This document shows positions 7,156 through 16,725 of a stretch of 64,000 nt of DNA, one piece after another. This stretch comes from Nocardia kruczakiae NBRC 101016. Lineage in GTDB: Bacteria > Actinomycetota > Actinomycetes > Mycobacteriales > Mycobacteriaceae. The number at the start of each line of letters is the position of its first letter. Position 1 is the first letter of the stretch. Both the position numbers and the translations under genes were made by a program. Under the pieces are notes generated by a model. It searched no databases. It was not told the origin of the DNA and saw only the letters and a program-made list of their open reading frames with translations. Where the stretch lies: assembly GCF_001612965.1 (NCBI RefSeq), contig NZ_BDBL01000002.1, positions 186,001 through 250,000 on the forward strand, read 5' to 3'.

Positions 7156-8640
7156 ATGTCCGACACCCTGGGTGTGCGACCACAGCCCGCCGCCGATATC
7201 ACCGACTGGGACTACGAGGCCGATGTGGTCATCGCGGGGTACGGCATCGCCGGCGTCGCCGCGGCGATCGAGGCCGCCCGGGCCGGCGCCGACGTGCTGG
7301 TGCTCGAGCGCACCGGCGGCTGGGGCGGTGCGGCCTCCCTGTCGGGCGGATTCATCTATCTGGGTGGCGGCACTCCGCTGCAGAAGGCGCTCGGTTTCGA
7401 GGACACCCCGGAGAACATGGAGAAGTTCATGCTGGCCGCCCTCGGGCCCGGCGTGGACGAGGCCAAGATCCACGACTACTGCCAGGGCAGCGTCGAACAC
7501 TTCAATTGGCTCGTCGCCCAGGGCGTTCCGTTCAAGGAGGAATTCTGGGGCGAGCCGGGCTGGGAACCCCCGCACGACGAGGGCCTGATGTATTCGGGCG
7601 GTGAGAACGCCGCGCCCTTCAAAGACATCGCTACCCCGGCCCCGCGCGGTCATCTGCCGCAGATGCAGAACAAGCGCATCGGCGAGCAGGGCGGCGGCTA
7701 CATGCTGATGAAGCCGCTCACCGACACCGCCGAATCCCTCGGTGTACGAGCCGAATACGACATCCGGATCCAGCGGCTCGTGGTCGCGGCCGACAATCGC
7801 GTAGTCGGCGTGGTGGCCAAGCGCTACGGCAAGGAGATCACCGTCCGCGCCCGCCGCGGCGTGGTGCTGGCCACCGGCAGCTTCGCCTACGAGCAGCGGA
7901 TGATCGAGGGCTACGCCCCGCGACTCATCGGCCGGCCCGCCGCCGCGATCGAGGAACACGACGGCATCGGCATCCGGGTCGCCCAGGCGCTCGGCGCCGA
8001 ACTGGCGCATATGGACGCCACCGAGGTCGCCTTCTTCGGCGATCCGCAGATGATGGTGCGCGGCATCCTGGTCAACGGCCGGGGGCAGCGCTACATCGCC
8101 GAGGACACCTACCCGGGCCGGATCGGCCAGGCCACGCTGATCCAGCAGGACAACCAGGCCTACCTGATCATCGACGAGGCCGCGCTCGAGGAAGCGCTGA
8201 AGACCGAGACCAGCAGCCCCTTCTTCCGCCAGCCCCCCACCTGGGCGGCGGAGACGGTCGAGGAACTCGAAAGCGATATGGGCCTGCCCGCGGGTTCGCT
8301 GCAGGCCACCGTCGAGGTCTACAACCGGCACGCCGAATCCGGCGCCGATCCGCTGCTCGGCAAGAAGCCGGAGTGGGTGAAGCCGATCGGCACTCCGGTG
8401 GCCGGGTTCGATATGCGCAACTTCACCGCCGGATTCACCCTCGGCGGTCTGCGCACCGATCTGGATTCGCGGGTCATCCACGTGACGGGCGAGCCGATTC
8501 CCGGTCTATACGCCGCGGGCCGCTGCACCTCGGGCGTCTGCGCGGGCGGCTATGCCAGCGGCACCTCCCTCGGCGACGGCAGCTTCTATGGTCGCCGCGC
8601 GGGCCGCGCCGCCGCCAACGACGGTCCGGCATCGAGCTGA
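7156..8640 (+). CDS. FAD-dependent fumarate-reductase/3-ketosteroid-dehydrogenase-like flavoprotein
   Basis: A 494-residue FAD_binding_2 protein. The dinucleotide motif VIAGYGIAGVAAAIEAARAG lies at about residues 24-43, followed by the GGWGGAASLSGGFIYLGGG loop typical of 3-ketosteroid dehydrogenase-like flavoproteins. The C-terminal FAD contact GLYAAGRCTSGVCAGGYASG is near 455-475. Family members remove or add hydrogens next to a carbonyl on steroids or dicarboxylates. ATG at 7156 has AGGAACG upstream, 14 bases after the CMD stop. With the dehydrogenase, CMD and LLM genes it forms one redox operon. Steroid specificity is plausible given KstR boxes nearby but is not shown. Confidence 0.87.
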   Translation: MSDTLGVRPQPAADITDWDYEADVVIAGYGIAGVAAAIEAARAGADVLVLERTGGWGGAASLSGGFIYLGGGTPLQKALGFEDTPENMEKFMLAALGPGVDEAKIHDYCQGSVEHFNWLVAQGVPFKEEFWGEPGWEPPHDEGLMYSGGENAAPFKDIATPAPRGHLPQMQNKRIGEQGGGYMLMKPLTDTAESLGVRAEYDIRIQRLVVAADNRVVGVVAKRYGKEITVRARRGVVLATGSFAYEQRMIEGYAPRLIGRPAAAIEEHDGIGIRVAQALGAELAHMDATEVAFFGDPQMMVRGILVNGRGQRYIAEDTYPGRIGQATLIQQDNQAYLIIDEAALEEALKTETSSPFFRQPPTWAAETVEELESDMGLPAGSLQATVEVYNRHAESGADPLLGKKPEWVKPIGTPVAGFDMRNFTAGFTLGGLRTDLDSRVIHVTGEPIPGLYAAGRCTSGVCAGGYASGTSLGDGSFYGRRAGRAAANDGPASS

Positions 8641-8666
8641 TGCCCGACCGAACCGAAAGGAACCCC

Positions 8667-9527
8667 ATGCGTTTCGGCATCGTCCTGTTCACCAGCGACC
8701 GTGGCATCCGGCCGGCGGTCGCGGCAAAGGCCGCCGAGGAGCGCGGCTTCGAGTCGTTCTTCGTGCCCGAGCACACCCACATCCCGATCAAACGGGAGGC
8801 GGCGCATCCGCTGACCGGCGACGAGAGCCTGCCCGACGACCGATACATGCGCACCCTCGACCCGTGGGTCGCGCTCGCCACCGCGGCGGCGGTCACCGAA
8901 CGCATCGAATTGTCCACGGCGGTGGCGCTTCCCACCGAACACGACCCCATCACGCTGGCCAAGACGATCGCCACCCTGGACCATCTGTCCGGCGGCCGGG
9001 TCAGTGTCGGCGCCGGATTCGGCTGGAACACCGACGAACTCGCCGACCACGGGGTGCCGGGCAACAAGCGCCGCACGGTGCTGCGCGAATACCTCGAGGC
9101 CATGCGAGCGCTGTGGACCGAGGAGGAGGCGAGCTACGACGGCGACTTCGTGAAGTTCGGCCCCAGCTGGGCGTGGCCGAAGCCGGTGCAGTCCAAGGTG
9201 CCGGTGCTGATCGGCACCGCGGGCACCGAACAGGGTTTCCGCTGGATCGCGCGGTCGGCCGACGGCTGGATCACCACCCCGTACGAGACCCATACGCTGC
9301 TGGAACGCCTGCAACTACTGAGCAAGGTGTGGCAGGAGGCGGGCCGCGAGGACACCCCGCGGGTGGTCGCCCTCGACGGCAAACCCGACACGCAGCGGCT
9401 CACCGAATGGAGCGCCGCCGGAGTGACCGACGTACTGTACGGACTGCCGGACAAGTCCGAAGCCGAGGTGCTGGCCTATCTCGACCGCCTGGCCGGCAAG
9501 CTCGCGCCCCTGCGCGCGAGCGCTTGA
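8667..9527 (+). CDS. LLM-class (F420-dependent type) oxidoreductase
   Basis: A 286-residue TIM-barrel protein of the luciferase-like monooxygenase family, F420 subgroup. The start MRFGIVLFTSDRGIRP, the DPWVALATAAAVTERIEL strand-helix, GGRVSVGAGFGWNTDEL and the VPVLIGTAGT block are characteristic. Such enzymes use F420 or FMN for hydride transfer or monooxygenation. ATG at 8667 follows GAAAGGAAC. An ATG at 8640 overlapping the previous stop (TGATG) would add nine residues but has no better site. It is the fourth gene of the operon. The 3' end carries an 18-base direct duplication that includes the stop codon. Confidence 0.87.
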   Translation: MRFGIVLFTSDRGIRPAVAAKAAEERGFESFFVPEHTHIPIKREAAHPLTGDESLPDDRYMRTLDPWVALATAAAVTERIELSTAVALPTEHDPITLAKTIATLDHLSGGRVSVGAGFGWNTDELADHGVPGNKRRTVLREYLEAMRALWTEEEASYDGDFVKFGPSWAWPKPVQSKVPVLIGTAGTEQGFRWIARSADGWITTPYETHTLLERLQLLSKVWQEAGREDTPRVVALDGKPDTQRLTEWSAAGVTDVLYGLPDKSEAEVLAYLDRLAGKLAPLRASA

Positions 9528-9553
9528 ACGACACGGCGCGCGAGCGCTTGAAC
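9512..9553 (+). repeat. 18-bp direct repeat at the end of the LLM gene
   Basis: GCGCGCGAGCGCTTGAAC occurs at 9512-9529 and again, perfectly, at 9536-9553. The first copy spans the TGA stop of the LLM gene, so the last residues and stop are copied into the spacer. Two similar gene-end duplications occur at 12660 and 47582. Confidence 0.85.
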
Positions 9554-9595
9554 CACCACGCGACCTGGCGCCCGAACAGGAAGTGAGCCGAAGAC

Positions 9596-10855
9596 GTGCG
9601 TATCGCCCTGCTGTCCTACCGCAGCAAGACCCACTGTGGCGGGCAGGGGGTGTATGTCCGGAAGTTGAGTCACGGCCTGGCCGAACTCGGCCATGAGGTC
9701 GAGGTCTTCTCCGGTCAGCCGTACCCGGAACTGCTCGACCCCCGAGTGCGGCTGACCGAGGTGCCGAGTCTGGACCTGTACCGCGATTCCGACCCGTTCC
9801 GCACGCCGCGGCCCGGGGAAATCCGCGACCGCATCGACCTGCTGGAACTGGGCACGATGTGGACCGCCGGCTTCCCGGAGCCGCGTACCTTCAGCCTGCG
9901 CGCGGCCCGGCTGTTGCGTTCGCGCGCCGCGGATTTCGATGTGGTGCACGACAACCAGTGCCTCGGTTCCGGACTGCTCGACATCGCCCGGCGGGTGCCG
10001 CTGGTGGCCACGATCCACCATCCGATCACCCGCGACCGGGCCGTCGATCTGGCGGCCGCGCCGTGGCGGCGCAAGGCGTTCGTGCACCGCTGGTACGGAT
10101 TCCTCGGCATGCAGCAGCGCGTCGCCCGGCTGATTCCGGATCTGATCACCGTCTCCTCGACCTCGGCCGCCGATATCGCCGACGACTTCGGCGTCGACGC
10201 CTCCCAGTTGCGGGTGGTCCCGCTCGGCGTCGACACCGAACTGTTCCGGCCGCGCGAGCGCCGCGTACCCGGCCGGATCGTGGCGGTGGCCAGCGCCGAC
10301 AAACCGCTCAAGGGCATCTCGCACCTGCTGCAGGCGCTCGCGCGGTTGCGGCTCACCCACGACGTCGAATTACAGTTGGTGGCCAAGCTGGAACCGAACG
10401 GCCCCACCGAGAAGCTGATCGCCGAACTGGGCATCTCCGATATCGTCACGGTGTCGAGCGGACTGTCCGACGAGGCATTGGCCGAACTGCTGGCCTCGGC
10501 GCAGATCTCCTGCATTCCGTCCATGTACGAGGGCTTTTCGCTGCCCGCCGTGGAGGCGCTGGCCAGTGGCACCGCCCTGGTCGCCAGCCGGGCCGGCGCG
10601 CTGCCGGAGGTGGCGGCCGACTGTGCCGAACTGGTCGAGCCGGGCAATGTGGACGAACTGACCGGCGTCCTCGGGAAACTGCTCGACAATCCGCGTCGCA
10701 TCGACGACCTCGGCGCCGCCGGGCGCCACCGCGCACTCACCGTCTTCAGCTGGGAAGCCGTGGCAGCCCAGACCGTTTCGGTGTACGAACGCGCCATCGC
10801 CCGCCGCCAGGGCACCGATCTGACCGCCGATACACAGGAGGCGACCGTATGCTGA
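9596..10855 (+). CDS. Glycosyltransferase family 4 (GT-B fold)
   Basis: A 419-residue GT4-type retaining transferase. The N-terminal acceptor domain starts RIALLSYRSKTHCGGQGVYV, with the glycine-rich loop. The C-terminal donor domain has the EX7E motif in MYEGFSLPAVEALASG near residue 330. It would transfer a sugar from a nucleotide donor to a small-molecule or lipid acceptor in the cytosol or at the membrane. GTG at 9596 is the only sensible start, with AGGAAGTG upstream. It overlaps the next methyltransferase (ATGCTGA), and the gap from the LLM gene is only 68 bases, so it may be part of the same long transcript. The acceptor is unknown. Confidence 0.9.
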   Translation: MRIALLSYRSKTHCGGQGVYVRKLSHGLAELGHEVEVFSGQPYPELLDPRVRLTEVPSLDLYRDSDPFRTPRPGEIRDRIDLLELGTMWTAGFPEPRTFSLRAARLLRSRAADFDVVHDNQCLGSGLLDIARRVPLVATIHHPITRDRAVDLAAAPWRRKAFVHRWYGFLGMQQRVARLIPDLITVSSTSAADIADDFGVDASQLRVVPLGVDTELFRPRERRVPGRIVAVASADKPLKGISHLLQALARLRLTHDVELQLVAKLEPNGPTEKLIAELGISDIVTVSSGLSDEALAELLASAQISCIPSMYEGFSLPAVEALASGTALVASRAGALPEVAADCAELVEPGNVDELTGVLGKLLDNPRRIDDLGAAGRHRALTVFSWEAVAAQTVSVYERAIARRQGTDLTADTQEATVC

Positions 10856-11580
10856 CCGTCGATTTCGACCGCTTGGGGATCGGGCCGGGCGTCCGGGTGA
10901 TCGATGTGGGATGCGGACAGGGTCGCCATTCCTTCGAGGCGTACCGGCGCGGCGCCGATATCGTCGCCTTCGATCAGAACGCCGACGACCTCGCCGATGT
11001 GAAGGTCATGTTCGGCGCGCTGGCGGAGGCCGACGAGGCTCCCGACTACGCGCAGGCCGAGACGGTCCAGGGCGACGCGCTGGCCCTGCCCTTCGAGGAC
11101 GGCGAATTCGACGTCGTCATCGCCTCGGAGATCCTCGAGCACATTCCGGCCGACGACGGCGCCATCGCCGAACTGGTACGCATCCTCAAACCCGGTGGGG
11201 CCCTGGCGATCACGGTGCCGCGCTGGCTGCCCGAGCGGATCTGCTGGCTACTCTCGGACGAATACCACGCCAACGAGGGCGGGCATGTGCGCATCTATCG
11301 CGCCGACGAACTGCGCGGCAAGGTCACCGCACGCGGGATGCGATTCATCCACAGCGAACACGCGCACGCCCTGCACGCGCCGTACTGGTGGCTGAAATGC
11401 CTGGTCGGCGTGGACAAGCCCGACGCCCGGCCGGTGCAGCTGTATCACCGGATGCTGGTGTGGGACATGATGAAACGGCCGTGGCTGACCCGTGTCGCCG
11501 AATCGGCCCTGGACCCGGTGATCGGCAAGAGCGTCGCCCTGTACTTCACCAAGCCGGCGGTGTCCGGTGCGCGCCGCTGA
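10849..11580 (+). CDS. Class I SAM-dependent methyltransferase
   Basis: A 243-residue Methyltransf_11-type protein. Motif I VIDVGCGQGRHSFEA is near residues 17-31, DGEFDVVIASEILEHI near 84-99, and the post-motif LVRILKPGGALAITVP near 108-123. It would methylate oxygen or carbon of a small molecule. The ATG at 10849 has CAGGAGG upstream and overlaps the glycosyltransferase stop, and the next gene overlaps its end by 14 bases. Tight overlaps argue that glycosyl transfer, methylation and the barrel protein act on one product. Confidence 0.88.
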   Translation: MLTVDFDRLGIGPGVRVIDVGCGQGRHSFEAYRRGADIVAFDQNADDLADVKVMFGALAEADEAPDYAQAETVQGDALALPFEDGEFDVVIASEILEHIPADDGAIAELVRILKPGGALAITVPRWLPERICWLLSDEYHANEGGHVRIYRADELRGKVTARGMRFIHSEHAHALHAPYWWLKCLVGVDKPDARPVQLYHRMLVWDMMKRPWLTRVAESALDPVIGKSVALYFTKPAVSGARR

Positions 11581-12640
11581 GCTGCCCTCGATTCCCGGCG
11601 TCCTCACCGCCAGGCAATGCCTGGCCACCGCGGAATCCATTGCCGCACAACAGCACAGCGATGGCGCCATCCCGTGGTTCCGGGGCGGGCACACCGACCC
11701 CTGGGACCATGTCGAGTCGGCGATGGCGCTGACGGTGGCGGGTCTGCACGATGCCGCGCGCGCCGCCTATGCCTGGTCGGCGGACACCCAGCGGGCGGAC
11801 GGCTCCTGGCCGTCGCAGTTCCGCGGCGACGTCGTCGAGACCGCCGACACCGACACCAACTTCTGCGCCTACATCGCCACCGGCGTCTGGCACTACTACC
11901 GCTGCACCGGTGATCGTCGCTTCGTGGACACGATGTGGCCGACCGTGCGCGCGGCCATCGACTACGTCATCTCGTTGCAGCAGGGCCGCAACGGCGAGAT
12001 CTATTGGCTGCAGACCGAACAGGGCATCCTGCCCGAGGCGTTGCTGACCGGCTGCTCGAGTATGTTCCACAGTATCGGCTGCGGGCTGGCGATCGCGGAA
12101 CTGCTCGGCCTGGCCCAGCCGGAATGGGAAGTCGCGGCCCTGCGCCTCGGCCACGCGCTGCGGCATCATCCGGAATCCTTCGCCGAGAAGGACCGGTATT
12201 CGATGGACTGGTACTACCCGGTGCTGGGCGGTGCGCTGCGCGGGGAGGCCGGACATGCCCGGATCGCCGCGCGCTGGAGCGATTTCGTGGTCGGCGAGAT
12301 CGGCATTCGGTGCGTCTCCGACCGCCCGTGGGTGACCGGCGCCGAGACCTGCGAACTGGCACTGGCACTGGACACGCTCGGCGATGCCGATCGCGCGCTG
12401 CGACTGCTGGCGAGCATCCAGCACTTGCGCGAGGACGACGGATCCTATTGGACGGGATTGGTTTTCGCCGATGGTAAGCGCTGGCCGGAGGAGCGCACGA
12501 CCTGGACCGGAGCGGCGGCGGTGCTGGCCGCCGACGCGCTGACTCGCACCACCGGCGGCAACGGCATCTTCCGCGACCTGGCGCCCAGTGCGGATATCGC
12601 GACCGGCCTCACCTGCGACTGCGTGCGCTCGCCCAGCTGA
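11567..12640 (+). CDS. (alpha/alpha)6-barrel protein, prenyltransferase/six-hairpin-glycosidase-like
   Basis: A 357-residue helical-repeat protein without signal peptide. Repeated blocks such as QQHSDGAIPWFRGG, QRADGSWPSQFRG and LREDDGSYWTG resemble the QW-like/DGSW repeats of terpene cyclase and six-hairpin glycosidase toroids. No DXDD cyclase motif was seen, and a TWTGAAAVLAADAL helix ends the barrel. A hydrolase, cyclase-like or scaffold role is possible. GTG at 11567 lies inside the methyltransferase end. It is the last gene of the rightward run and faces the next, convergent methyltransferase. Confidence 0.75.
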   Translation: MRAAELPSIPGVLTARQCLATAESIAAQQHSDGAIPWFRGGHTDPWDHVESAMALTVAGLHDAARAAYAWSADTQRADGSWPSQFRGDVVETADTDTNFCAYIATGVWHYYRCTGDRRFVDTMWPTVRAAIDYVISLQQGRNGEIYWLQTEQGILPEALLTGCSSMFHSIGCGLAIAELLGLAQPEWEVAALRLGHALRHHPESFAEKDRYSMDWYYPVLGGALRGEAGHARIAARWSDFVVGEIGIRCVSDRPWVTGAETCELALALDTLGDADRALRLLASIQHLREDDGSYWTGLVFADGKRWPEERTTWTGAAAVLAADALTRTTGGNGIFRDLAPSADIATGLTCDCVRSPS

Positions 12641-12659
12641 GCCGGCCGCGACGCGGCCG

Positions 12660-13389
<730 letters not shown>

Positions 13390-13490
13390 TCATCTCTCGA
13401 TACTTTGCGAGCGGATGCGATATTTTGTGATTTGCAACTGTATCCGCTGCGGCAACGGGTATGCGAGTTGCTTTCGAAGCTTCACTACAG

Positions 13491-13512
13491 TAGCATCCAG
13501 ACACGTGTCCGA
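13491..13512 (+). promoter_or_regulatory. Promoter and operator C of the TetR gene (autoregulation site)
   Basis: A -10-like TAGCAT (13491-13496) is followed directly by CCAGACACGTGTCCGA. The near-palindrome GGACACGTGTC matches sites A and B in both arms and flank. The GTG start of the TetR gene lies inside it, so the transcript appears leaderless and self-repressed. Confidence 0.65.
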
Positions 13513-14104
13513 TCCCATTTCCACCGAGCCTACACCGGTGAATATGGAGGCAACTCGCCGCCGCCTCACCGAGAAGCAGGCCGATACCGTCGACCGGCTG
13601 ACCAAGGCCGCGCTGGAGGTGCTGTCGCGCGAAGGCTTCGCCGGCCTCACCGTGCGCATGGTGGCCGCGGCCGCCGGAGTGGGTACGGCCACCGCCTACA
13701 CCTATTTCTCCTCCAAGGAACACCTGGTCGCCGAGGTCTTCTGGCGGCGACTGGCGGCCGACGCGCCGCCGGAGCCCGAGGCCGGCGCCGACCGGACCAC
13801 CCGGGTGGTCGCGGTGTTGCGGCAGATCGCCATGCTGGTCGCCGACGAACCCGCACTGGCGGGCGCGGTGACCAGCGCCCTGCTGGGCACAGACCCCGAC
13901 GTCGCACATCTGCGCACCCGCATCGGGACCGAGATCCGGCGGCGCCTGCTGGACGCCCTGGGCCCGGATGCCGATCCCGATGTGGTGGAAACGCTGGAAT
14001 TGCTTTACGCCGGCGCTCTGGTGCGCGCCGGCGTGGGTTACGCCTCGTACGCCGAAATCGCCGATCGACTGGAAAAATCGGCCCTGCAGGTACTGCGGGA
14101 CTGA
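13505..14104 (+). CDS. TetR-family transcriptional regulator, probable local repressor
   Basis: About 199 residues. The N-terminal HTH spans TVDRLTKAALEVLSREGFAG, then VRMVAAAAGVGTATAYTYFSSKEHL (residues 25-70). The C-terminal ligand domain is helical and Asp/Ala-rich. The GTG at 13505 is chosen because a TAGCAT -10 hexamer ends 8 bases upstream, giving a leaderless start. ATG at 13543 has no ribosome-binding site. Its operator-like sequence recurs at both promoters of the divergent catabolic operons 8 kb away, so it probably controls genes from 283 to 13368. The ligand is unknown and may be a CoA ester or the pathway substrate. Confidence 0.88.
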   Translation: MSDPISTEPTPVNMEATRRRLTEKQADTVDRLTKAALEVLSREGFAGLTVRMVAAAAGVGTATAYTYFSSKEHLVAEVFWRRLAADAPPEPEAGADRTTRVVAVLRQIAMLVADEPALAGAVTSALLGTDPDVAHLRTRIGTEIRRRLLDALGPDADPDVVETLELLYAGALVRAGVGYASYAEIADRLEKSALQVLRD

Positions 14105-14132
14105 TCGCGCAATTCCCGGCGCATTCCGGAAA

Positions 14133-14624
14133 TTACGGCAATACCGCTTCGATGGCGGCGACCACATTCGGATCCTGCGGTTCGGTGCGCGGACGGAAAC
14201 GGCCGACGACCTTACCGTCGCGATCGATCAGGAACTTTTCGAAATTCCACTGAATATCGCCGGCGTCGCCTTCGGCATCGGCGGTCTGCACGAGTTCGCG
14301 ATACAGCGGATGCCGGTCGTCACCGTTGACGTCGACCTTGGCGAGCAGCGGGAAATCCACGCCGTAGGTGGTCGAGCAGAACTGCTGGATCTCCTCCGCG
14401 GTGCCCGGCTCCTGCCCCATGAACTGGTTGCACGGCACGCCGACGACGCTGAATCCGCGCGAGCCGTATGCCTGCTGCAGCGCGACGAGTCCGGTGTATT
14501 GCGGTGTCAGACCGCATTTCGAGGCGACGTTGACCACGAGCAGGGCCTTGTCACCGGCGAGTTCGGCAAGGGTCGCGGGTTCGCCGGCGAGGGTCTGGAC
14601 GGGAATTTCACGAATATCGGTCAC
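14133..14624 (-). CDS. Glutathione-peroxidase-family thiol peroxidase
   Basis: A 163-residue GPx-fold protein, the usual bacterial size. The peroxidatic residue is Cys in NVASKCGLTPQY (about residue 35), with the partner Gln in NQFMGQEP and Trp in WNFEKFLID. Actinobacteria lack glutathione, so such enzymes normally reduce peroxides with thioredoxin or mycothiol. The GTG at 14624 is chosen because a TATCAT -10 (14637-14632, minus strand) ends 7 bases upstream, fitting a leaderless transcript. Longer frames upstream have no support. It converges on the TetR gene with a 28-base gap. Confidence 0.88.
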   Translation of the reverse strand: MTDIREIPVQTLAGEPATLAELAGDKALLVVNVASKCGLTPQYTGLVALQQAYGSRGFSVVGVPCNQFMGQEPGTAEEIQQFCSTTYGVDFPLLAKVDVNGDDRHPLYRELVQTADAEGDAGDIQWNFEKFLIDRDGKVVGRFRPRTEPQDPNVVAAIEAVLP

Positions 14625-14747
14625 AGTCGAAATGATAGGTCGAATCTCGGCGGGCGCGAGCGCGACTTCCGTCGCCGGACCCGTCCACGGAAGGGGTGCC
14701 GAGGGTCGGCACATCCCGGTGCCGCATCCCTGCACCGGCGAACTAAC

Positions 14748-14765
14748 TGCAACCTGTTCTATAGT
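14748..14765 (+). promoter_or_regulatory. KstR-type operator 2 overlapping a -10 hexamer
   Basis: TGCAACCTGTTCTA (14748-14761) matches all fixed positions of TNNAACNNGTTNNA and runs into a TATAGT -10 (14760-14765). It precedes the GMC oxidoreductase gene by about 190 bases and could serve a first, upstream promoter. Confidence 0.6.
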
Positions 14766-14859
14766 GTGACCTGGACAACATCGCAGGTCATAGCCAGGAA
14801 GTCGCTCCCGGACCGCGTCCTGCGCATCATTTTTCCCCACCGCGCGTCTTCACCATTAT

Positions 14860-14877
14860 TAGAACTTGTTCTACAGT
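14860..14877 (+). promoter_or_regulatory. KstR-type operator 3 overlapping a -10 hexamer
   Basis: TAGAACTTGTTCTA (14860-14873) is an almost perfect palindrome and matches the KstR consensus at all fixed positions. It overlaps a TACAGT -10 (14872-14877), the same arrangement as 98-112 bases upstream. This is the probable main promoter of the GMC oxidoreductase gene at 14951. Confidence 0.72.
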
Positions 14878-14950
14878 GATCTGAGGCACGCTCCCGCGCC
14901 GAGCGGAGCCGCGATCAGCCGCTACCACTTCGAAGATGAGGTAACCGAAC

Positions 14951-16567
14951 ATGACCGACACCAGCGCAGCCGATTACATCGTCATCGGCGCGGGCAGCTC
15001 CGGTGCCACTGTCGCTAGTCGGCTCGCCGAGCAGGGCGCCAGCGTCATCCTGCTCGAGGCCGGCCGCAAGGACAACACCAAGTTGGTCACGGTTCCGGGC
15101 ATGATCACGACGGTTCACACGGTTCCGCAGCTCAAGCACCAGGTCACCTGGTCGCAGTACTCGATTCCGCAGAAGCACGCCGCGGAACGCCGGGTACCGA
15201 TGACGCGCGGCAAGGTCCTGGGCGGTTCGAGTTCGGTCAACGGCATGCTCTTCGTGCGCGGCAACAAGGCCAACTTCGATTCCTGGGCCGCCGAGGGATG
15301 TGAGGGCTGGAGCTACGAGGACGTGCTGCCGGCCTACAAGCGCCTGGAGAACTGGGAGGACGGCGCCAGCGACCTGCGCGGCTCCGGCGGTCCCATCGAG
15401 GTGACCCGACAGAAGGACCTCACCCCGATCGCCAAGGAGTGGATGGAGGCCGCGGCCGACACCTTCGGCGTCCCGGTCATCGAGGACTACAACGGCGAGT
15501 CCCAAGAGGGCATCAGCATCTTCCAGCAGAGCGTGAAGGACGGCCTGCGCTTCAGCTCCTCGCGCGGCTTCATCACCAACCGCCCCAATCCGAATCTGAA
15601 GATCGTCACCAAGGCGCACGTGGCGCGCGTGGTGATCGAGAAGGGCCGCGCCATCGGCGTCGAGGTGATCGAGAAGAAGGGCCGCCGGATCATCCGCGCC
15701 GAGAAGGAGGTCGTGGTCTCCGGTGGCGTGATGGGTTCCGCGCACATCCTGATGCTGTCCGGAGTCGGCCCGGCGGGACACCTGCGCGACCTCGGCATCG
15801 AGGTCAACGCGGATCTGCCGGTCGGTCAGAACCTGCACGACCACCTGTTCGTCCCGATGACCTTCATCTCGAAGAAGGCGCTGCACCGCGGCATTCCGTC
15901 GCATTTCGCGGCCGGTTTCCTCAAGGAACTGCGCAGCCCCGGCAGCTCCTGGTTCGGGCGCACGGTCTTCGAATCCGTGGGCTTCGTGCGGACCTCGTTC
16001 GCCAAGGACATCCCGGATATGCAGATCCACACTCTGCCGTGGAGCTACCCGACGCCCAACCAGGACGAGGACAAGCTGCACATGGTGGACAAGCGGGAGG
16101 CTCTGACCATCTTCCCGACCCTGATCTACCCGAAGAGCCGCGGCGAACTGCGCCTGGCCTCGACCGACCCGCTGACCTCGCCGCTGATCGACCCGGGCTA
16201 CCTCTCGGATCCGGCCGATATGGACTTCCTGGTCGAGGCCATCGGCATGATCCGCGAGGCGGCGGCGAACAAGGCGATCGCGGGCGATATCACCGAGGAA
16301 TTCTCCCCCGGCCCCGCGTTCCAGGACGAGACCGCGCTGCGCCGCGAGCTGCCGATGCGTATCCACTCGGTCTACCACCCGGTCGGCACCTGCCGGATGG
16401 GTGTTGACGAGCGCGCGGTCGTCGACCCGCAGCTGCGGGTGCGCGGCATCGAGGGCCTGCGTGTGGCCGACGCTTCGATCATGCCGAGCATCACCGGCGG
16501 CAACACCAACGCGCCGTGCTACATGATCGGTGAGAAGGCCGCCGAATTCATCACCGCCTCAACGTAA
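14951..16567 (+). CDS. GMC-family FAD-dependent alcohol oxidase/dehydrogenase
   Basis: A 538-residue glucose-methanol-choline oxidoreductase. The FAD motif VIGAGSSGATVASRL is at residues 11-25. The PS00623-type block is GKVLGGSSSVNGMLFVRG near 87-104, the catalytic His lies in HSVYHPVGTCRMG near 475-487, and the partner region is NTNAPCYMIGEKAAEF. It would oxidise a primary or secondary alcohol to aldehyde or ketone. There is no signal peptide. ATG at 14951 follows GATGAGGTAACC. Two tandem KstR-type operators upstream suggest it belongs to the sterol regulon, so an alcohol on a sterol side chain or terpenoid is a reasonable guess; choline is the default annotation for the fold. Confidence 0.88.
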   Translation: MTDTSAADYIVIGAGSSGATVASRLAEQGASVILLEAGRKDNTKLVTVPGMITTVHTVPQLKHQVTWSQYSIPQKHAAERRVPMTRGKVLGGSSSVNGMLFVRGNKANFDSWAAEGCEGWSYEDVLPAYKRLENWEDGASDLRGSGGPIEVTRQKDLTPIAKEWMEAAADTFGVPVIEDYNGESQEGISIFQQSVKDGLRFSSSRGFITNRPNPNLKIVTKAHVARVVIEKGRAIGVEVIEKKGRRIIRAEKEVVVSGGVMGSAHILMLSGVGPAGHLRDLGIEVNADLPVGQNLHDHLFVPMTFISKKALHRGIPSHFAAGFLKELRSPGSSWFGRTVFESVGFVRTSFAKDIPDMQIHTLPWSYPTPNQDEDKLHMVDKREALTIFPTLIYPKSRGELRLASTDPLTSPLIDPGYLSDPADMDFLVEAIGMIREAAANKAIAGDITEEFSPGPAFQDETALRRELPMRIHSVYHPVGTCRMGVDERAVVDPQLRVRGIEGLRVADASIMPSITGGNTNAPCYMIGEKAAEFITAST

Positions 16568-16582
16568 TTCGCATCGCCCGGC

Positions 16583-16619
16583 CGGCCCCGATTGTGATCC
16601 TCGATCGCAACCGGGGCCG
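16583..16619 (+). terminator. Hairpin after the GMC oxidoreductase gene
   Basis: CGGCCCCG (16583-16590) pairs with CGGGGCCG (16612-16619), extended by ATTG/CAA in the arms. No T-run follows, which is common for actinobacterial terminators. Confidence 0.55.
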
Positions 16620-16725
16620 TCGTCGTCGGGGGGTCTGATGTCGCCGAGATCGTGTCGACGGTGAACGGTGGGCGTTCCCGAGGGGGCGGTGGTGGTCGGC
16701 CGCTTTATCCCGAAGCGGTAATTTG

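Noticed and set aside
14766..14879. 37-aa frame starting right after the TATAGT of KstR operator 2
   Set aside because: The GTG directly abuts the -10 hexamer, so it would lie upstream of the transcription start; no conserved features.
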